A stretch of 64,000 nt of DNA from positions 434,001 to 498,000 of the forward strand of contig NW_020825322.1 in NCBI RefSeq assembly GCF_003286085.1. Reading direction: 5' to 3'. The first letter of the stretch is position 1. Each line of letters begins with the position of its first letter. A program made the translations under genes and the position numbers. Of the stretch, positions 11,291-23,800 are shown piece by piece. The notes under the pieces are model-generated. The model was not told the origin of the DNA, ran no database searches, and worked only from the letters and a program-made list of their open reading frames with translations. The stretch is from Drosophila persimilis (lineage: Eukaryota > Arthropoda > Insecta > Diptera > Drosophilidae).

Positions 11291-14200
11291 ATGCCTGGAC
11301 TTGTGGTCTTCAGACGTCGCTGGTCTGTCGGCTCCGATGATCTCGTGGTGCCTGGAGCATTTCTCTTGACGATACATTTTATATGGTACGCAGATCATCT
11401 CTTCACTTCTATATATTTATATATCACTTATATATCTCTCCATTTTTCTCTTTATATATATTTTTTTTCCGAATCCTCTCATTCTTCGTGTTAATGTGAC
11501 AGTTTTGTGATTGTTAGCGTCTCGTTGGTTATATTTGATTATAATACACGAATTTTAAGCATAAAACTATTGTTCTATCATCTAATAGGCTACTTGCTAA
11601 TACTATTTTGTAAGTATTACAAAAATCCCCCTTCACTAGACCCAAAACTGGCCCATTGACTCATTTGTCGACGTTTCTTTGTTGCAGTTTCAATATGCGT
11701 AGAAATAGGCATCTGTGTGATCTCGATGCGTGGCAGCATTCTGGATGCCGAGGCGCGTAATTCTATCAATATATGGATATATCTCAAGAGTTGTAAGTAT
11801 TCAAGGAACACAAACCAAGACAAGAAACCTATGTATCATTTTTGTCTTCCTTCCGACTTCCCTTTTGTAGTGGTGATATTATTTGATATCGCCTGGCTGA
11901 CGGTCGGCTCGGTTTGGTTGGGCCACTATTATGCCACATCGCCCATTGATGATCCCAAAAAGGTTTATGTCGGTGAGTGCCTGAGGGGTAATTTATTGAC
12001 AAACAAAATCATTGAAATTAGTCTTGAAAAATGTTCTGGAAGATGAAGATGTATTTGAAATCAAAGCCAAAATGTTTGTACAATCGCAAGGATGGGAAAT
12101 TTCAACAGCGAGTGAATATCACTCGTTGCTTTGCTAACGAATGTATCTGTTCATTTATGTACTTCTTGAATTTCCATCTGCAGCCATCATCATTTGCAAT
12201 TGGGCCCTGGTCTTGATCACATTGATCACCATCTGGTGCACCTTTGATGCCGCCGGCCGTTCGTGGGTGAAGATGAAGAAGTACCAGCGTTCGATGCGCG
12301 AAACAGAGTCGCGCTTCAACTACAAGCGCAGCAATAGCATGAACCGCAACTGGCGACAGAGGTGAGTACATACCTTCCTTATGGAATCGAAGTCTCATTG
12401 AACACCTCTTGTATTCCATCATTGACAGAAAAGTGATGCGCGCCTATCAGGATAGCTGGGATCATCGCTGTCGTTTGCTCTTCTGCTGCATGGGCTCAAC
12501 GGAGCGTAATCGCAACTCGTTCACGGATATTGCCCGCCTGTTGAGCGACTTTTTTCGGGAACTCGATGTGGTGCCCTCGGATGTGGTGGCCGGCCTGGTG
12601 CTGTTGCGAAAGTTCCAGCGTCTGGAGCGCGAGGCGATTGTGAGGCAGCGAAAGAACGGCACCTACGAGTTCCTAAGCGGTGTACCCATCACGGAGCGGA
12701 CACAGTTCCTAGCACTCAACGATGCCAAAAACTATGACTTCTTTCAGACGGTCATCCACTATATGTACTTTGCCCAGGGCGCCTACGGCTGGCCCATGTA
12801 CGTGATCATCAATCGCACTAAAATGTGGCATCTATTGCCCGAACTGAAGTGAGTTGTATACTCTTTTGTGAAACACTAGGGGGCAGGCCGGCCTGATCTG
12901 CTAATTTCGGGAATGCGGTGGGGCCTCTCGGTCGGTAAAATGAGTTTAATGCCACTGGGATCCAAGCGGAATGTAGCACTAGGGCACTATACTATACCCT
13001 TATCTGGAAAGAGTGGCACGCGTCATGTGGCATTTCTCCTCGGTCGGTGGAATCTTTCGCGGAAATGTGGCTTACACAAGGGTTTCCAATGGAATAAAAT
13101 ATGACGAGAATACTCTTAAATGGAAGTACTTTATGGATATAAAATACTAAAAAGTATCCGAAAGACTGTCTCTGGGCGTATACTTCTGAAACATCAGAGA
13201 ACTGTGGGCTGTGAGCCTCCCCGACTCGCCATTATAGGGGGCTTTTGTCCCGAAATGTCGAAAGTTTTATGTTCCAGGGTTTTCTTGTACATAGCCTTTC
13301 TTTTCGTCCTTTTCGATTACTCATTTCTCATCATTATTGTGTGTTTGCAGATGCTTTGGCTGCTGTTGTGGCAGTGGCGATGACACGGATGTCATTCAGG
13401 ACAACTGCTGCCTGTGCAACTATGCCGCACTGAAGAAAACCCTCCAGCTGGGCGACATCGACATCGTATATGCCACCTATCATGTGGATGTGGGGGAGAC
13501 GCCGTTCTTTGTGGCCATCGACTATACACAGCGGTCGATTGTGATCAGCATCAGGGGTACGCTGAGCATGAAGGATATACTCACCGATCTGAATGCCGAG
13601 GCTGAGGTGCTGCCGCTGCAGCCGCCGCGTGACGATTGGCTGGGGCACAAGGGCATGGTCCAGACGGCCATTTACATACGGAACAAACTGCTCGAGGAGA
13701 ATCTCATTGAGCGGGCACTGCAGCGCAACACAGAGCGGCAGACGCACACGTTCGATCTGGTGTTGGTGGGGCACTCGCTGGGCGCTGGGACGGCTGCCAT
13801 TCTGGCGATACTGCTCAAGCCAGAGCATCCGACGTTGCAGTGTTTTAGCTATTCACCGCCTGGGGGTTTGCTCAGGTGGGGACTAGAAATATCTTTTTCA
13901 TTTGGCTGTGGCCTTAATTGTAATTGCATTTTTCAGTATGCCTGCCGTTGAGTACTCGAAATCGTTCATCACTTCGGTGGTGCTTGGGAAGGATGTGGTG
14001 CCGCGCATTGGCCTCAATCAAATGGAAGCCCTGCGTGCGGATCTCATCAATGCCATTCAGCGTAGTGTGGACCCCAAGGTAGGAGCAGTATTATCTCCCT
14101 CTTAACGTGATTTAAACCCCTGTTGTGCGCCGTTTTTTCGCAGTGGAAAACCATTTCCTGTTCGGTAATTTGCTGTGGCTGCGGACCAGAGCCCACGTCT

Positions 14201-16612
14201 GTGGTGAATATGTCCGGCCAGGACACGCACATCAATCAGTACCAGGAGGTAATCCATCCACCCATCGAATGCCCCCCTCCCCTCGCTCAAGAGAATCGAA
14301 TAATCAATTTGGCGATCAATATTTTTGCAGGAGCGTGGAACGGCCCGTTCGACCAGCGCCCATCCGACGGACAGCTCAATAGCTTTAACACTCCATCAGC
14401 CCTTATATCCGCCCGGTCGCATCATACACATAGTGCGGCATCATCCCAAGCCCGATGAGTGAGTAGCTCCCGCTTTGTTGGCCCTGCAGCCTGTCCGTTG
14501 ATAGCGGCCCTAAATTTAGATGCGGACGCGGACGCTGACGCATCTGTTTCCTTCTCCAACCCCCACTGAGCCCCACTCTGATCCCAGGCGGACTGAACCG
14601 AACCGAACCGATCCCCTTGTTATATTTTGATTTGCTTTCGTATCGTTGTTGTTTCATTTGATTTGAGATCCGCTTCTTGAAGGTCGCGACGAGCCCCATT
14701 TCGCTAATACGCTAATTGCTGTGTGATAATGGGCCGCGGAAACGGCATCGGCCTTATCACCGCAGTTCAATGCTGGAGAGATCATCGCTCAAGCTGCGAT
14801 CTGAGTCACCTCTTCCCCATGACGTCAGCTCGCGGGTGTCTCGTAAAACATGTGAAACGAAAGTTTGCTTTGGAGCTTGATAGATAGACTTGTTTTATTT
14901 ATTTATTAAAATTGCAAACCACGATAAATCCTAGCCAGAGCCACAAGTCGCTCAGGTTGGAAATAGATTGATAATCTTACGGAACAAATATTCGGCAGGC
15001 TTCTGGAACCATCCTCTGCACCCTCTGCGACCTATCCTATACGTGACTGTATGTTATAGCATCCCATTCAGTCGTAGATAGTGATATTTCCTAGTCTTGG
15101 AGCTGTGTAACTTTTACAATTCTCAGCGGTTGATGAGTATAAATGTCTCTCAGTATATGCTCCTGAGTCCCTTCATTCACTCGAATCAATTCGTGCTTCT
15201 TTGCTTTAATGTTGTGCCTACGAGTCTTACGTGGGCGCACACATTCCCTCAACCTCTACCGGCATGGCATTCTAGTTATAGAATGCTCCCAAAAGAGCGT
15301 GTAAGTTTGTAGTTTGAGGATCAAACCAGCGCATTTTGTGACCCCTAAGGCAACCCAGCCTCCAATTGAATGCCTATCCATGGCATGGCATCCATGGGCA
15401 AAGAGTACGACAGAAACCTGTTAAACGAACAATGGGCCCTGCCGCCCCAACAAAAGCTTCTCATTTGTCCCATTTTTTCTTGTTTTGTGCTCAGTTATTG
15501 CATATTTTGGCTGTTGAACTTTGTTTTGTTTCGTTTGTGCCCCACTCCTGTCCCAAAACTTCCAAACAAAAAATACAACAAAAGAAAAGGAAAAGAAAAA
15601 ACTAGAAAATAATGTACGAAAAATACTCATATCTTTCAGGCAAAAATACGACAGTGGTTGGAGGTAGGCACACAATAACACTACACTACACACACACACA
15701 CGCACACACGAAACATGCCACATGCCACATGCATCCACAAACTTCATAGATACAAAGTGCATCCTTTGCATCCTGTGCATCCTATGCATCCCTCCATGCA
15801 ACCAACAGAATGAACAGAAACCGAAAGAGGAGCTTGAGCAGTGCACTACAGTAACTTGTCTCTCTTTCTCTCTCTTCCTCCTTATCTCTTTCTGTATATG
15901 TCTATGCCACTCTTGCTCGTGTTCGTTCTATTACACACACACACACACACACACACACGTACACACGTACACACGCACACCCACACATGTACCAACACAT
16001 ACATACAGTTTCTCTCTCTGTCTAGTATTTTCGTTGTTGAATTTAGTGGGAATCCCCCTCCCAACTTCAGAGATCTCCTAGTCATCTTCTGTTTTCCTTA
16101 GTGCATGAATGAAACAAAAAGTTAATCGATGCATGCATCATTCCTTACCCTTGCTCCTTATAAAGTGTCTCTATAAGTGTTTCTCTCTCTCTCCCAGCTT
16201 GGCTTAGCCTGGAAATACTTTTTCCTTATATATACCCCAATATACCAATACCCCATGTGCATGCCAAGAAACCCCAGCATCAAGTTCTAATTTAAACTCT
16301 ATACTAGAAAAGTAGACTGAATTTAGCCATAGCCACATATTATCCAAATATACAATATATCCAGATACTATTTAACGAATGTGTTTTATTAATGATGTGC
16401 TTGAAATATTTTACAGAAATGTGCTAAAGAGTCGAGAGCCCGTATACCAGGCTATTTGGGCCGATTCCACGGATTTTGATGAGGTCCTCATATCACCGGT
16501 AATGCTGCAGGATCATATGCCTGACAAGGTTCTGGCTGCACTCAAGAAGGTAATTTCGGAGTTCGACGATGAGCGCACCTCCTCCGTGCACAGCTATTCA
16601 ACAGCCAGTTGA
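11291..16612 (+). CDS. inaE: Diacylglycerol lipase, short isoform using read-through of exon 12
   Basis: If the donor at 16549/16550 (AAG|GTAATT) is not used, the frame continues for 20 more codons (VISEFDDERTSSVHSYSTAS) to a TGA at 16610-16612. The protein is then 708 residues, keeps the complete four-helix and lipase regions, and lacks the 638-residue tail. A polyadenylation signal (AATAAA, 17596-17601) lies about 1 kb downstream, before the long-isoform terminal exon, so a separate transcript end is plausible. Short and long InaE forms are known in D. melanogaster as I recall; the mechanism here is read from the sequence. Confidence 0.75.
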
Positions 16613-18541
16613 TCGGATGGATCAATGCCAATGCCCCCTCCCGAGGAATGAATTGAATAGACTTTTGATGATTACTACCAACCACCACCTTCCCGTCGTC
16701 GTGTTGTCCTATAGCGTATATAGCCTCTAAAATGTATAGTACATGAAGCACCGATCTAGTTAGTTAGCTCGACTGTTGTTGTATTTTTTTTTTTTTGCCT
16801 TAGTCTTGTGGTAAGGTCGAAAAGCGTTCGCTGCCCATTACCGAACACCCAAGAAAAACCTCAAGAAACCACTTGAAAAACAAGCCAAACGAACACTTCG
16901 GCCCACATATATCATGACAAACTCACAAACATATCTATTTAATGCCTATCTATATGTACAATATGTTCAATTATTTTATAATGCTGTCTAGTCGTAAGGC
17001 CGCTTATCGCTTATAATTTGTATGAATTTTGTTCGGCACTTGATTTTGTTTGTATTAATTTATTGATTTTTGCTTGTCGATAGTTAAGAACTTATTCTTT
17101 GTTGTTCCTTTTGATACTACAAGTATGTATATATGTATGTCCAAGAAATAGAAGAGGAGGAGCCAGATTACTTAGCCAAAACTAAACAAAGCACTTGAAC
17201 CCCTGTCCAATCTATTGTATTTATCGATGGTTGAAAGGGCAGGCATTGCCAATGGAGTTAATCCTAAGTTATAGTACATAATAGTACATGAATATTCGTT
17301 TTTGTACAACTCAATTATCTCTTAAGTTTAAAAACCTGTAATTTGCATTTCTTTGCGTTTTTCTTTATCTCAGTCGATGTTGGTTTTTGTCTTTTTCTTT
17401 GTTTTTGGTATGACGAATATACACACATTTGTATGAAAAATATTTATTTTATTTGGGTATGGAGTGCACTCGCTACTCGCTGAAACTCAACGAATGAGTA
17501 CCTGTTTTGAAGTTTTAGGAATTCGAAATTGTTTTTATTTTAAATTATTATTTGTATCTGCTGAAAGAACATGTGGATACGCAAGAGACGAGCACAATAA
17601 ACAGTAATTTATGCTAGGAATAATTTTCTAATGTTTTTATTTGATTTCATTCTTTCGTATTTGATTTGGTAAGTTAATTGAGTTCTCAATCCTTCATTAT
17701 GCTTTTACCACACTGAATACCACCAATTGAATCACCCAAAAATCACACACACAACAACCCACACATACCCACAGAAACATCTGCTGCATGGGAATGTTAG
17801 TAATTGTCGTAAAGCTTTTGAATGGCCAAAAAACAAAAGAAAAGTATACAAATATACTCATATATGCATCTCCGCTACGGTTGTCTTGGGAAGAGGTCTT
17901 AGCCATTAGATGATGTGTGCGCTAGCTAGTTGCTAGGTGAGAGAGTAGTGGATCCAGTCTGTAGGTATGCCCCGAATTCCCTGCCCCGCCATGGCCCCAC
18001 CCCCCGCCCGCCCCTTAGCTGATCTGATCGGATCGGATCGGATCAGAGTATTTATTATATGTAGGTAAATCTACTTGTATCTGACGAACTGTTGCTGTAT
18101 TCAACGATGAACTTAATTATGTTTGCTTTTTCGTTTGCTTTTTTTCGACATCGATGTGTCTGTGTGTGTGAAATTGAACCGATAAACGATAACCGATAAC
18201 AAAATACCATTTGATTTTGTATGTGACCAAACCGAATCGATGATTGATGTGCACAGGTCGTGTCTTGTAGAGATCGTACCGTAAAGGCATGTACAACTCG
18301 TAAACGTAATGAAAACACGACAATAACTACAACTACAACTACAACAACAACAATTACAACAACAACTACGACAACACAAAATACAGATACCAGGTACAAC
18401 CGCCCGTCATCTATGTACTTCTAAAATCTACTAAAAACAAAATTATCATTAAAAAGACAACAAACTTTTCCATTTTGCTCTCGTTAAAAGTAAACAAATC
18501 CAAACACAAATTCTTAATATATCCCGAATTACAAGTCTCTA

Positions 18542-18581
<40 letters not shown>

Positions 18582-21135
18582 GATGTATACTATATATGTT
18601 TCGCTCCCGCTCTCAACCTAACCTTCAAATAAGAAAAACCTATCCATTTTGTAAAACTCTCTAAACATAAATTGAACTCGATGTCTACTATGTACAAGAA
18701 AAAGCCAATCTCGATATTGTGTCCTGCACCGATAAGCTCCTAGCACTTCACCCCCCCTCCCCCCAAATTTACGATCCATTTAGCAACTGTACTCTAATCC
18801 CCGCCCCCCCCATAACCACCTATACACACCACTTCAGATTCTTACTTATTTTCAACCAACAATGCAAGGCTTGGCTGTCCTATCGAACATTTTGACGTAA
18901 CTGTACTTACTCGCTATGCCACTGCATCTGCATCTGCACCAGTCTCTCGCTCGATCCAGCTACTACTACACTCTCATCTGTCCAACTGTACATACATATA
19001 CACGCATCCCCTATCCACATCTACTCGTCTGTTTTCCGCATACATACATACATATATGTTTAACTACAAGCTGTATAAATCAGGATTGATAATCAATTTT
19101 TGTAAGAAAACAAACATAGGCTTAAGATTAACATTTACTTAATATCAGTACACTCACCTGGTATCTCTTGCTGCTCCTTTCCTCTCCCCCTCTCACACAC
19201 ACTCTCTTCTCTCGCTAGGTTGTAACAACGAGTGGGCCACGAAAACCATTACGCCAGACCTCGAATGCATTCTCCACCACATCCAATGAAGGCCAAGATA
19301 CGGATCAGGAGCCGCCCAAGCTGAGTGGTCACGACAATGAGACCGAAGTGAAGCCGGATCAGGGCCAGACCATCTCGCACCAATCGCAGATGCAGACGCA
19401 GACGCAGACACTGCACTGCAAGCGTCCATCGCAAAGTTCCTACACGAACCTGAGCAACTGCCTTCTGCTGACGCCGACGGCTCAGCACAAGCTCTGCCTG
19501 GAGACGTCCTTTACCAATGGTTCAGCCAAGGAGCAGCTCCAGGCTCAGCAGCAGCGAATCATATCCGCTGTGGGTGGCGGCAGCAAGGCCTCCTCCATAG
19601 CGGGCAGCATCTTTGGACGCAGCCAGATGAGCAACAACACAACCACACCGTACGACATATCAAGCGCCCTGGATGACAGCATCACCACGGTGGCCATGCG
19701 CCAGAGTCCATCGCTGATGAGTGAGACGGCCACGGTGATTGTGAATGCGGAGAACGAGAGGGCAGTGCCACGGCTGAAAGCGGTGGCCTTCGACATGGCA
19801 CTGACACCGCCGCCCTCGCTGCCCCTGCTTGGTCGCCAGCATTCGGAAAGGAAGCCTCGAACGCTGCCGTTGGCCCAGGTGCCAGCCCTGCGCAGGGCCT
19901 CGGATGCGGGCGTGGATCTGCTCCACGACGATTGGTATGGCCTGGCACCGTTGGCCAGTCCCGAGACCCTCTCGGAGATATCCAGCGTCTCGTCTCGCAC
20001 CAGTGTGCCCATCAGCCTGGCCAACAGCATCGAGCGGTATCTTCAGCACATGGGTGTCAGCGCCGTCAGCGCTCCAAAGGTACCGCTCGAGGACATATTC
20101 GAGTCGCAGATGCACACCCCGAAGGTGATGCGCCGTGCGCCCAAATTCACCGAGAACCTGGCGGGCTGTGCCGAGGATACCCGCAATCTGGACCAGTACA
20201 AGCGTATGGGCCGCGTCTTTGTCACATTCCCACGCATCTTTCCCGACCAGCAGCCGCACAGCCTGGACTCCAGCGACGACAGCTTCGAGTCCGCCTCGGC
20301 CCACAGCCTGCAACGGCTACAGCTGCCTCCATCCGCGACTGTAAAGTGTGGGGCCAGCTCCAAGTCCGCCGATCAGCTGGACGGCGATCAGGAGTCGGCG
20401 CGACAGGCACCGGCAGCCAAGAAGCTCACATTCAGTGACAGCGACATCCTGGCCGAGGAGCACTGTCTGCGCCTGTGTCCGCACTGTCCCTGTGGCCGCG
20501 ACGCGCAGCGCGGCTGCTGCACCAGATCCGATCACAGCCAGTGCTCCGAAGGAGGGACAAGCGGCACACTCGGACTGGGCTCCACGGACACGAGCTACTA
20601 CAGCGCCAACTCTTCGCTGGAGCAGTTTGTTACGCCCGGCAGGCACCAGCAGCAGCAGTACCAGCACCAGCAACAACAGCTGAACGGCGTACTGCATCTG
20701 GATGAGATTCTCATGCGTCCCGGCGTGCTAGAGTCTCATTTTCCGGTCATCGGCGGCAGTGGTGGCTGCATAGAGACCCCGGCTATTGTGGCACCCGCCT
20801 CACCTTCGCCGCTTAGCAATGGCAAGCGGCCGGACGTGGTCGGCGGAAGAGTTCGCAAGCGTCTGTCCTCGGAGGAGTTTGTTTTCACGCGCAGCGAGGA
20901 TTTACCCACTCTAGTACAAATCGGTGATAGGAGCAATCATAGCTCTCCATCGGGACGCAAACGCAAGGGCTGCGTGTATCCGGCCGGCACCAGCATACGG
21001 ATCGATGCCCTTGGCGCGGCTGCGTCCTCATCCCCAACGTCCATTAGTAAATTTTCCCGCACTCGCGTGGCCATTGGAGCCGGAGCAGGTGGTGTGGCCA
21101 AGAAAGCTGCCACAAATAACGAAAGTAATGTTTAA
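11291..21135 (+). CDS. inaE: sn-1-specific diacylglycerol lipase, long isoform
   Basis: InaE hydrolyses diacylglycerol at sn-1 to give monoacylglycerols such as 2-AG; in flies it is needed for phototransduction. Coding exons: 11291-11385, 11503-11609, 11688-11792, 11871-11972, 12184-12361, 12429-12848, 13351-13875, 13937-14078, 14144-14248, 14331-14458, 15640-15663, 16417-16549, 19219-21135. All phases agree and give 1326 residues. The N-terminus (MPGLVVFRRRWSVGSDD) and about four membrane segments in residues 20-180 match DAGL-alpha. The lipase nucleophile lies in GHSLGAG (S478), with likely partners D530 (GKDVVPRIG) and H626 (IIHIV). A Cys-rich insert near residue 340 is also present. The last exon adds a 638-residue low-complexity cytoplasmic tail, rich in Ser and Gln; I see no PPxxF Homer motif in it. 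Exon 11 is only 24 nt. The exon 1 donor could shift by one base. Confidence 0.95.
15937..15958. repeat. CA microsatellite in inaE intron 11
   Basis: A run of about ten AC dinucleotides sits in the 753-base intron between the 24-nt exon 11 and exon 12. It is followed by further CACACGTA variants to about 16000. Confidence 0.9.
16613..19218 (+). other. inaE: inaE intron 12 / short-isoform 3' UTR
   Basis: This region serves as the 3' UTR for the short transcript and as an intron for the long one. It contains the AATAAA at 17596-17601, a GATCGGATCGGATC stretch near 18025, an ACAACT-type repeat at about 18325-18375 and a CT-then-AT microsatellite at 18541-18581. It ends in the acceptor CTCTCGCTAG at 19218. 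No open frame here resembles a protein. Confidence 0.6.
17596..17601 (+). terminator. inaE: Candidate poly(A) signal for short inaE transcript
   Basis: A canonical AATAAA follows the short-isoform stop by about 1 kb and precedes the terminal exon of the long form. Placement fits an alternative transcript end; no cleavage site is proven. Confidence 0.45.
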
Positions 21136-21324
21136 TAGTTGTAAGAATGCAGTACCTTATCCAGCCGATGCAGACAGATAACCGACAAACCAATCAATAT
21201 TCCATTGCAATTGCTTTACGAACAACAAACCAATGCGATTAAACAAACAAACAAAAAACAACCTAACAATTTTTGCATACCAAATACCTAAGAAGTTTAG
21301 CGTTAACACTGGCGTTTAATAGTG

Positions 21325-21422
21325 AATAAATGCAATATACATATACATATATAAATATATTTTTTTGTGCAGCCAACTGGCTAAATTGAGAAAAACCCTA
21401 AGCGATGACAAATTTTAATAAA
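21325..21422 (+). terminator. inaE: Poly(A) signals for long inaE transcript
   Basis: AATAAA hexamers occur at 21325-21330 and 21417-21422, respectively 190 and 282 bases after the long-isoform stop. Both are followed by AT-rich sequence. Either could end the mRNA. Confidence 0.55.
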
Positions 21423-23387
21423 ACGTTTTAAAAAAATTAAAAAACCCGAGTCAAATTGTTCTTAATGGGAATTAAGTCAGAACTAACGATATTTAGCGGC
21501 GTAAGAAATGAAGTTGGCTGCAAACACACCGACGTGAAGTTGGTCGCGACACGAGGCCACAGCCAAGGGCTACAACTTAACCTCTAATCTATTTATTTAC
21601 AAATATTTGTATAGGGTCATTTCGATCGGCTCAGGGCTATATATTATAGGAATTTACTAAATTTTAGTGTTTTGCTGAATATCGACACAATCGCTCCTTC
21701 CAGTATTCGTCTCTGGTGGGCTTCACCTCCCTCGTCGTCTTCACGAATCCGTAGCCCTCTTCGCCATACCCTGAGACCCGCGATTCGCTCCGATTCTAGC
21801 GACAGGAGATTTACCCTGCTGGGATCGAATAGATGGGATCGGTGGGGCTCGCAGTGTCCGCGTCGTCTTCCTCACCCCTGATCACCTCTCTCGAAGGTCC
21901 CGGCTCTGGCGGTGACTCCAGTCTCTGCAGATAACAAATATTCTGTAGGTGACCCTGGACAGACTGAGAGCTATACCCCAGCCAAAGATTACTATCTTAC
22001 AATAAGTAGAACCATATGAAACGTTGCGTTGACAAAAAAGATACAAGAAGGCGGGTAAAAATTTCTTTGAAGCAGCTGCAATCTCGTATCCTGTAACATA
22101 GTACGCCAGCAGGAACTGTGAAAAAGTTGATGAATCTGTGTATGGCCTTCCCTGCTTCAAGGGAACACGCAACGTTTTCATCTCCGTTGGCTTAAAGTTT
22201 TGTTTCCCGGAGGGTAGAAGGGGGAGTCCCAAGCTGAGTCGAGGACTCAAACCAGTTAAAGTTGAATATCCGAGCACTCGCGTATAATGTGTTGAATAAG
22301 TTGTCTCTCCGCCGTGCCGCACGTGGCGTATACTTCATATTTCCCTACTGAATCACAGTCGCTGTCTGACAGTGTCTATGCGGATGAATGTTGACCTTGC
22401 GTTGTCTGGCCCGCGAAGGTTGCTAGAGGTTTTTGGCTCTTGCAACGAAACGAAACAATTGAATTGTGAATGTTGCGGCTCATTTGAATGCAACTGCCAA
22501 ATGCATTTGGATTCACCCATCTCTACCTCTCCTAACATGAGCAAAACCCCTCGTAGAAGCCCGCTTCTCAGGCATAGGGCATGGGACCTCCTGGAGCTGT
22601 CTCTGCAATCTGCACCTGCGGCTTATTCGATCTTCAGCAGGCATTGAATGCTATCTAAAAACCGTAGTTGACCATCTCATTGGGTGGTTCCATGGTGCAT
22701 CCCTCCACTATAGATAGATCCAGGGGCCAGGGTACAAAATTCCACCATTAAAATTCCAGGGGCATTCCGATTCTCTCATGGGGATGGGGTTTGGTTATGC
22801 ACTCCGTCATTTTTGGGCATTGATAAGGGATGTCTTTCCTTTCCGGAAGTTGTAAAAACAGAGAGAGAGCCTTGAATGTCACTTAAATATAGCCGTGAAA
22901 AATCAACAGTTTATAATGTAATCCATAAATCGTCACAAAAGGACCATATCCATAAGTGATGAAGAATTCTATATGCCAGAGATTCTTTGTTTTCGGGCAT
23001 TTTTCAGCTTTTTGTGTGTGTGTTTTGTGTTATCATAATGCATATTCGGATGGAAGCCAATTTAATTAAGTTTACCTTTCATTTTGCTGTGTGCCTTCCT
23101 ACAGTTTCTTACACTTCTTTGAGACAATGTCATTCAACTCTGGTCGTGTTGTGAGGTGGCTTCAGGAGCGTGAACCTGGCGCTGCCTTGCCCTGTCCAAT
23201 GAGTGCCATGCCATGCCTTGCCTTGCCTTTCTGCCCAAACCCCGACAAGGCTTCGTTCCTTGCGCCCCACCCTCAACTGTTCCCAGTTGCGTAGTAATTT
23301 GCGATTCATTCATAAATTGCTGCCTCCTCCCCGTGGGGAACGACTCAACAAACTGGGGAAATTATCCGCGTCGGCGCAGCTCCAGTG

Positions 23388-23800
23388 ACCAGGTGTTCCT
23401 AGTTACTAGCTCTTCTCAGTCCTCGCTGTGCACAGTTACCAGATGTTTCCATTCCCCTTTTGTTCCCAGCTATTACCAGTGCCCAGTCCTCGCTGTTCCC
23501 AGTTCTGAGTATTCCTATTCCCAGTTTCTGATGTTCCCAGCTATTAGCTATTCCTAGTCCCCACTGTTCCCAGTTAGTTTATGTTCCCAGTCTGTTACAG
23601 TCTCTTCCCAGTTATCACCTGTTCCCAGCCTCCGCTGTTCCGGGTCCCAGCTGTTCTCAGTTAGCAGATGCTCCCGGTTTACAGCTAGCCGGTGTTCCCA
23701 GTTCATACTGTTTCCAGCTAGCAGGCGTTCCCAGTCCATACTGGTCCCAGCTAGCAGGTGTTCCCTGTCTCTACTGTTTCCATCTAGCAGGTGCTCCCAG
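23388..23800. repeat. Degenerate TTCCCAG minisatellite
   Basis: The motif GTTCCCAGT, with variants such as CTGTTCCCAGCTAGCAGGT, recurs about every 15-30 bases for roughly 400 bases. The 3' half has the more regular long unit containing CAGCTAGCAGG. The - strand is open for about 60 codons as an imperfect WExLLAGNS-like repeat, which I take as a by-product of the repeat. Confidence 0.85.

Noticed and set aside
19545-20697. Several long open frames opposite or shifted within the last inaE exon
   Set aside because: They are shadows of a GC-rich coding exon; codon-position composition fits only the inaE frame.
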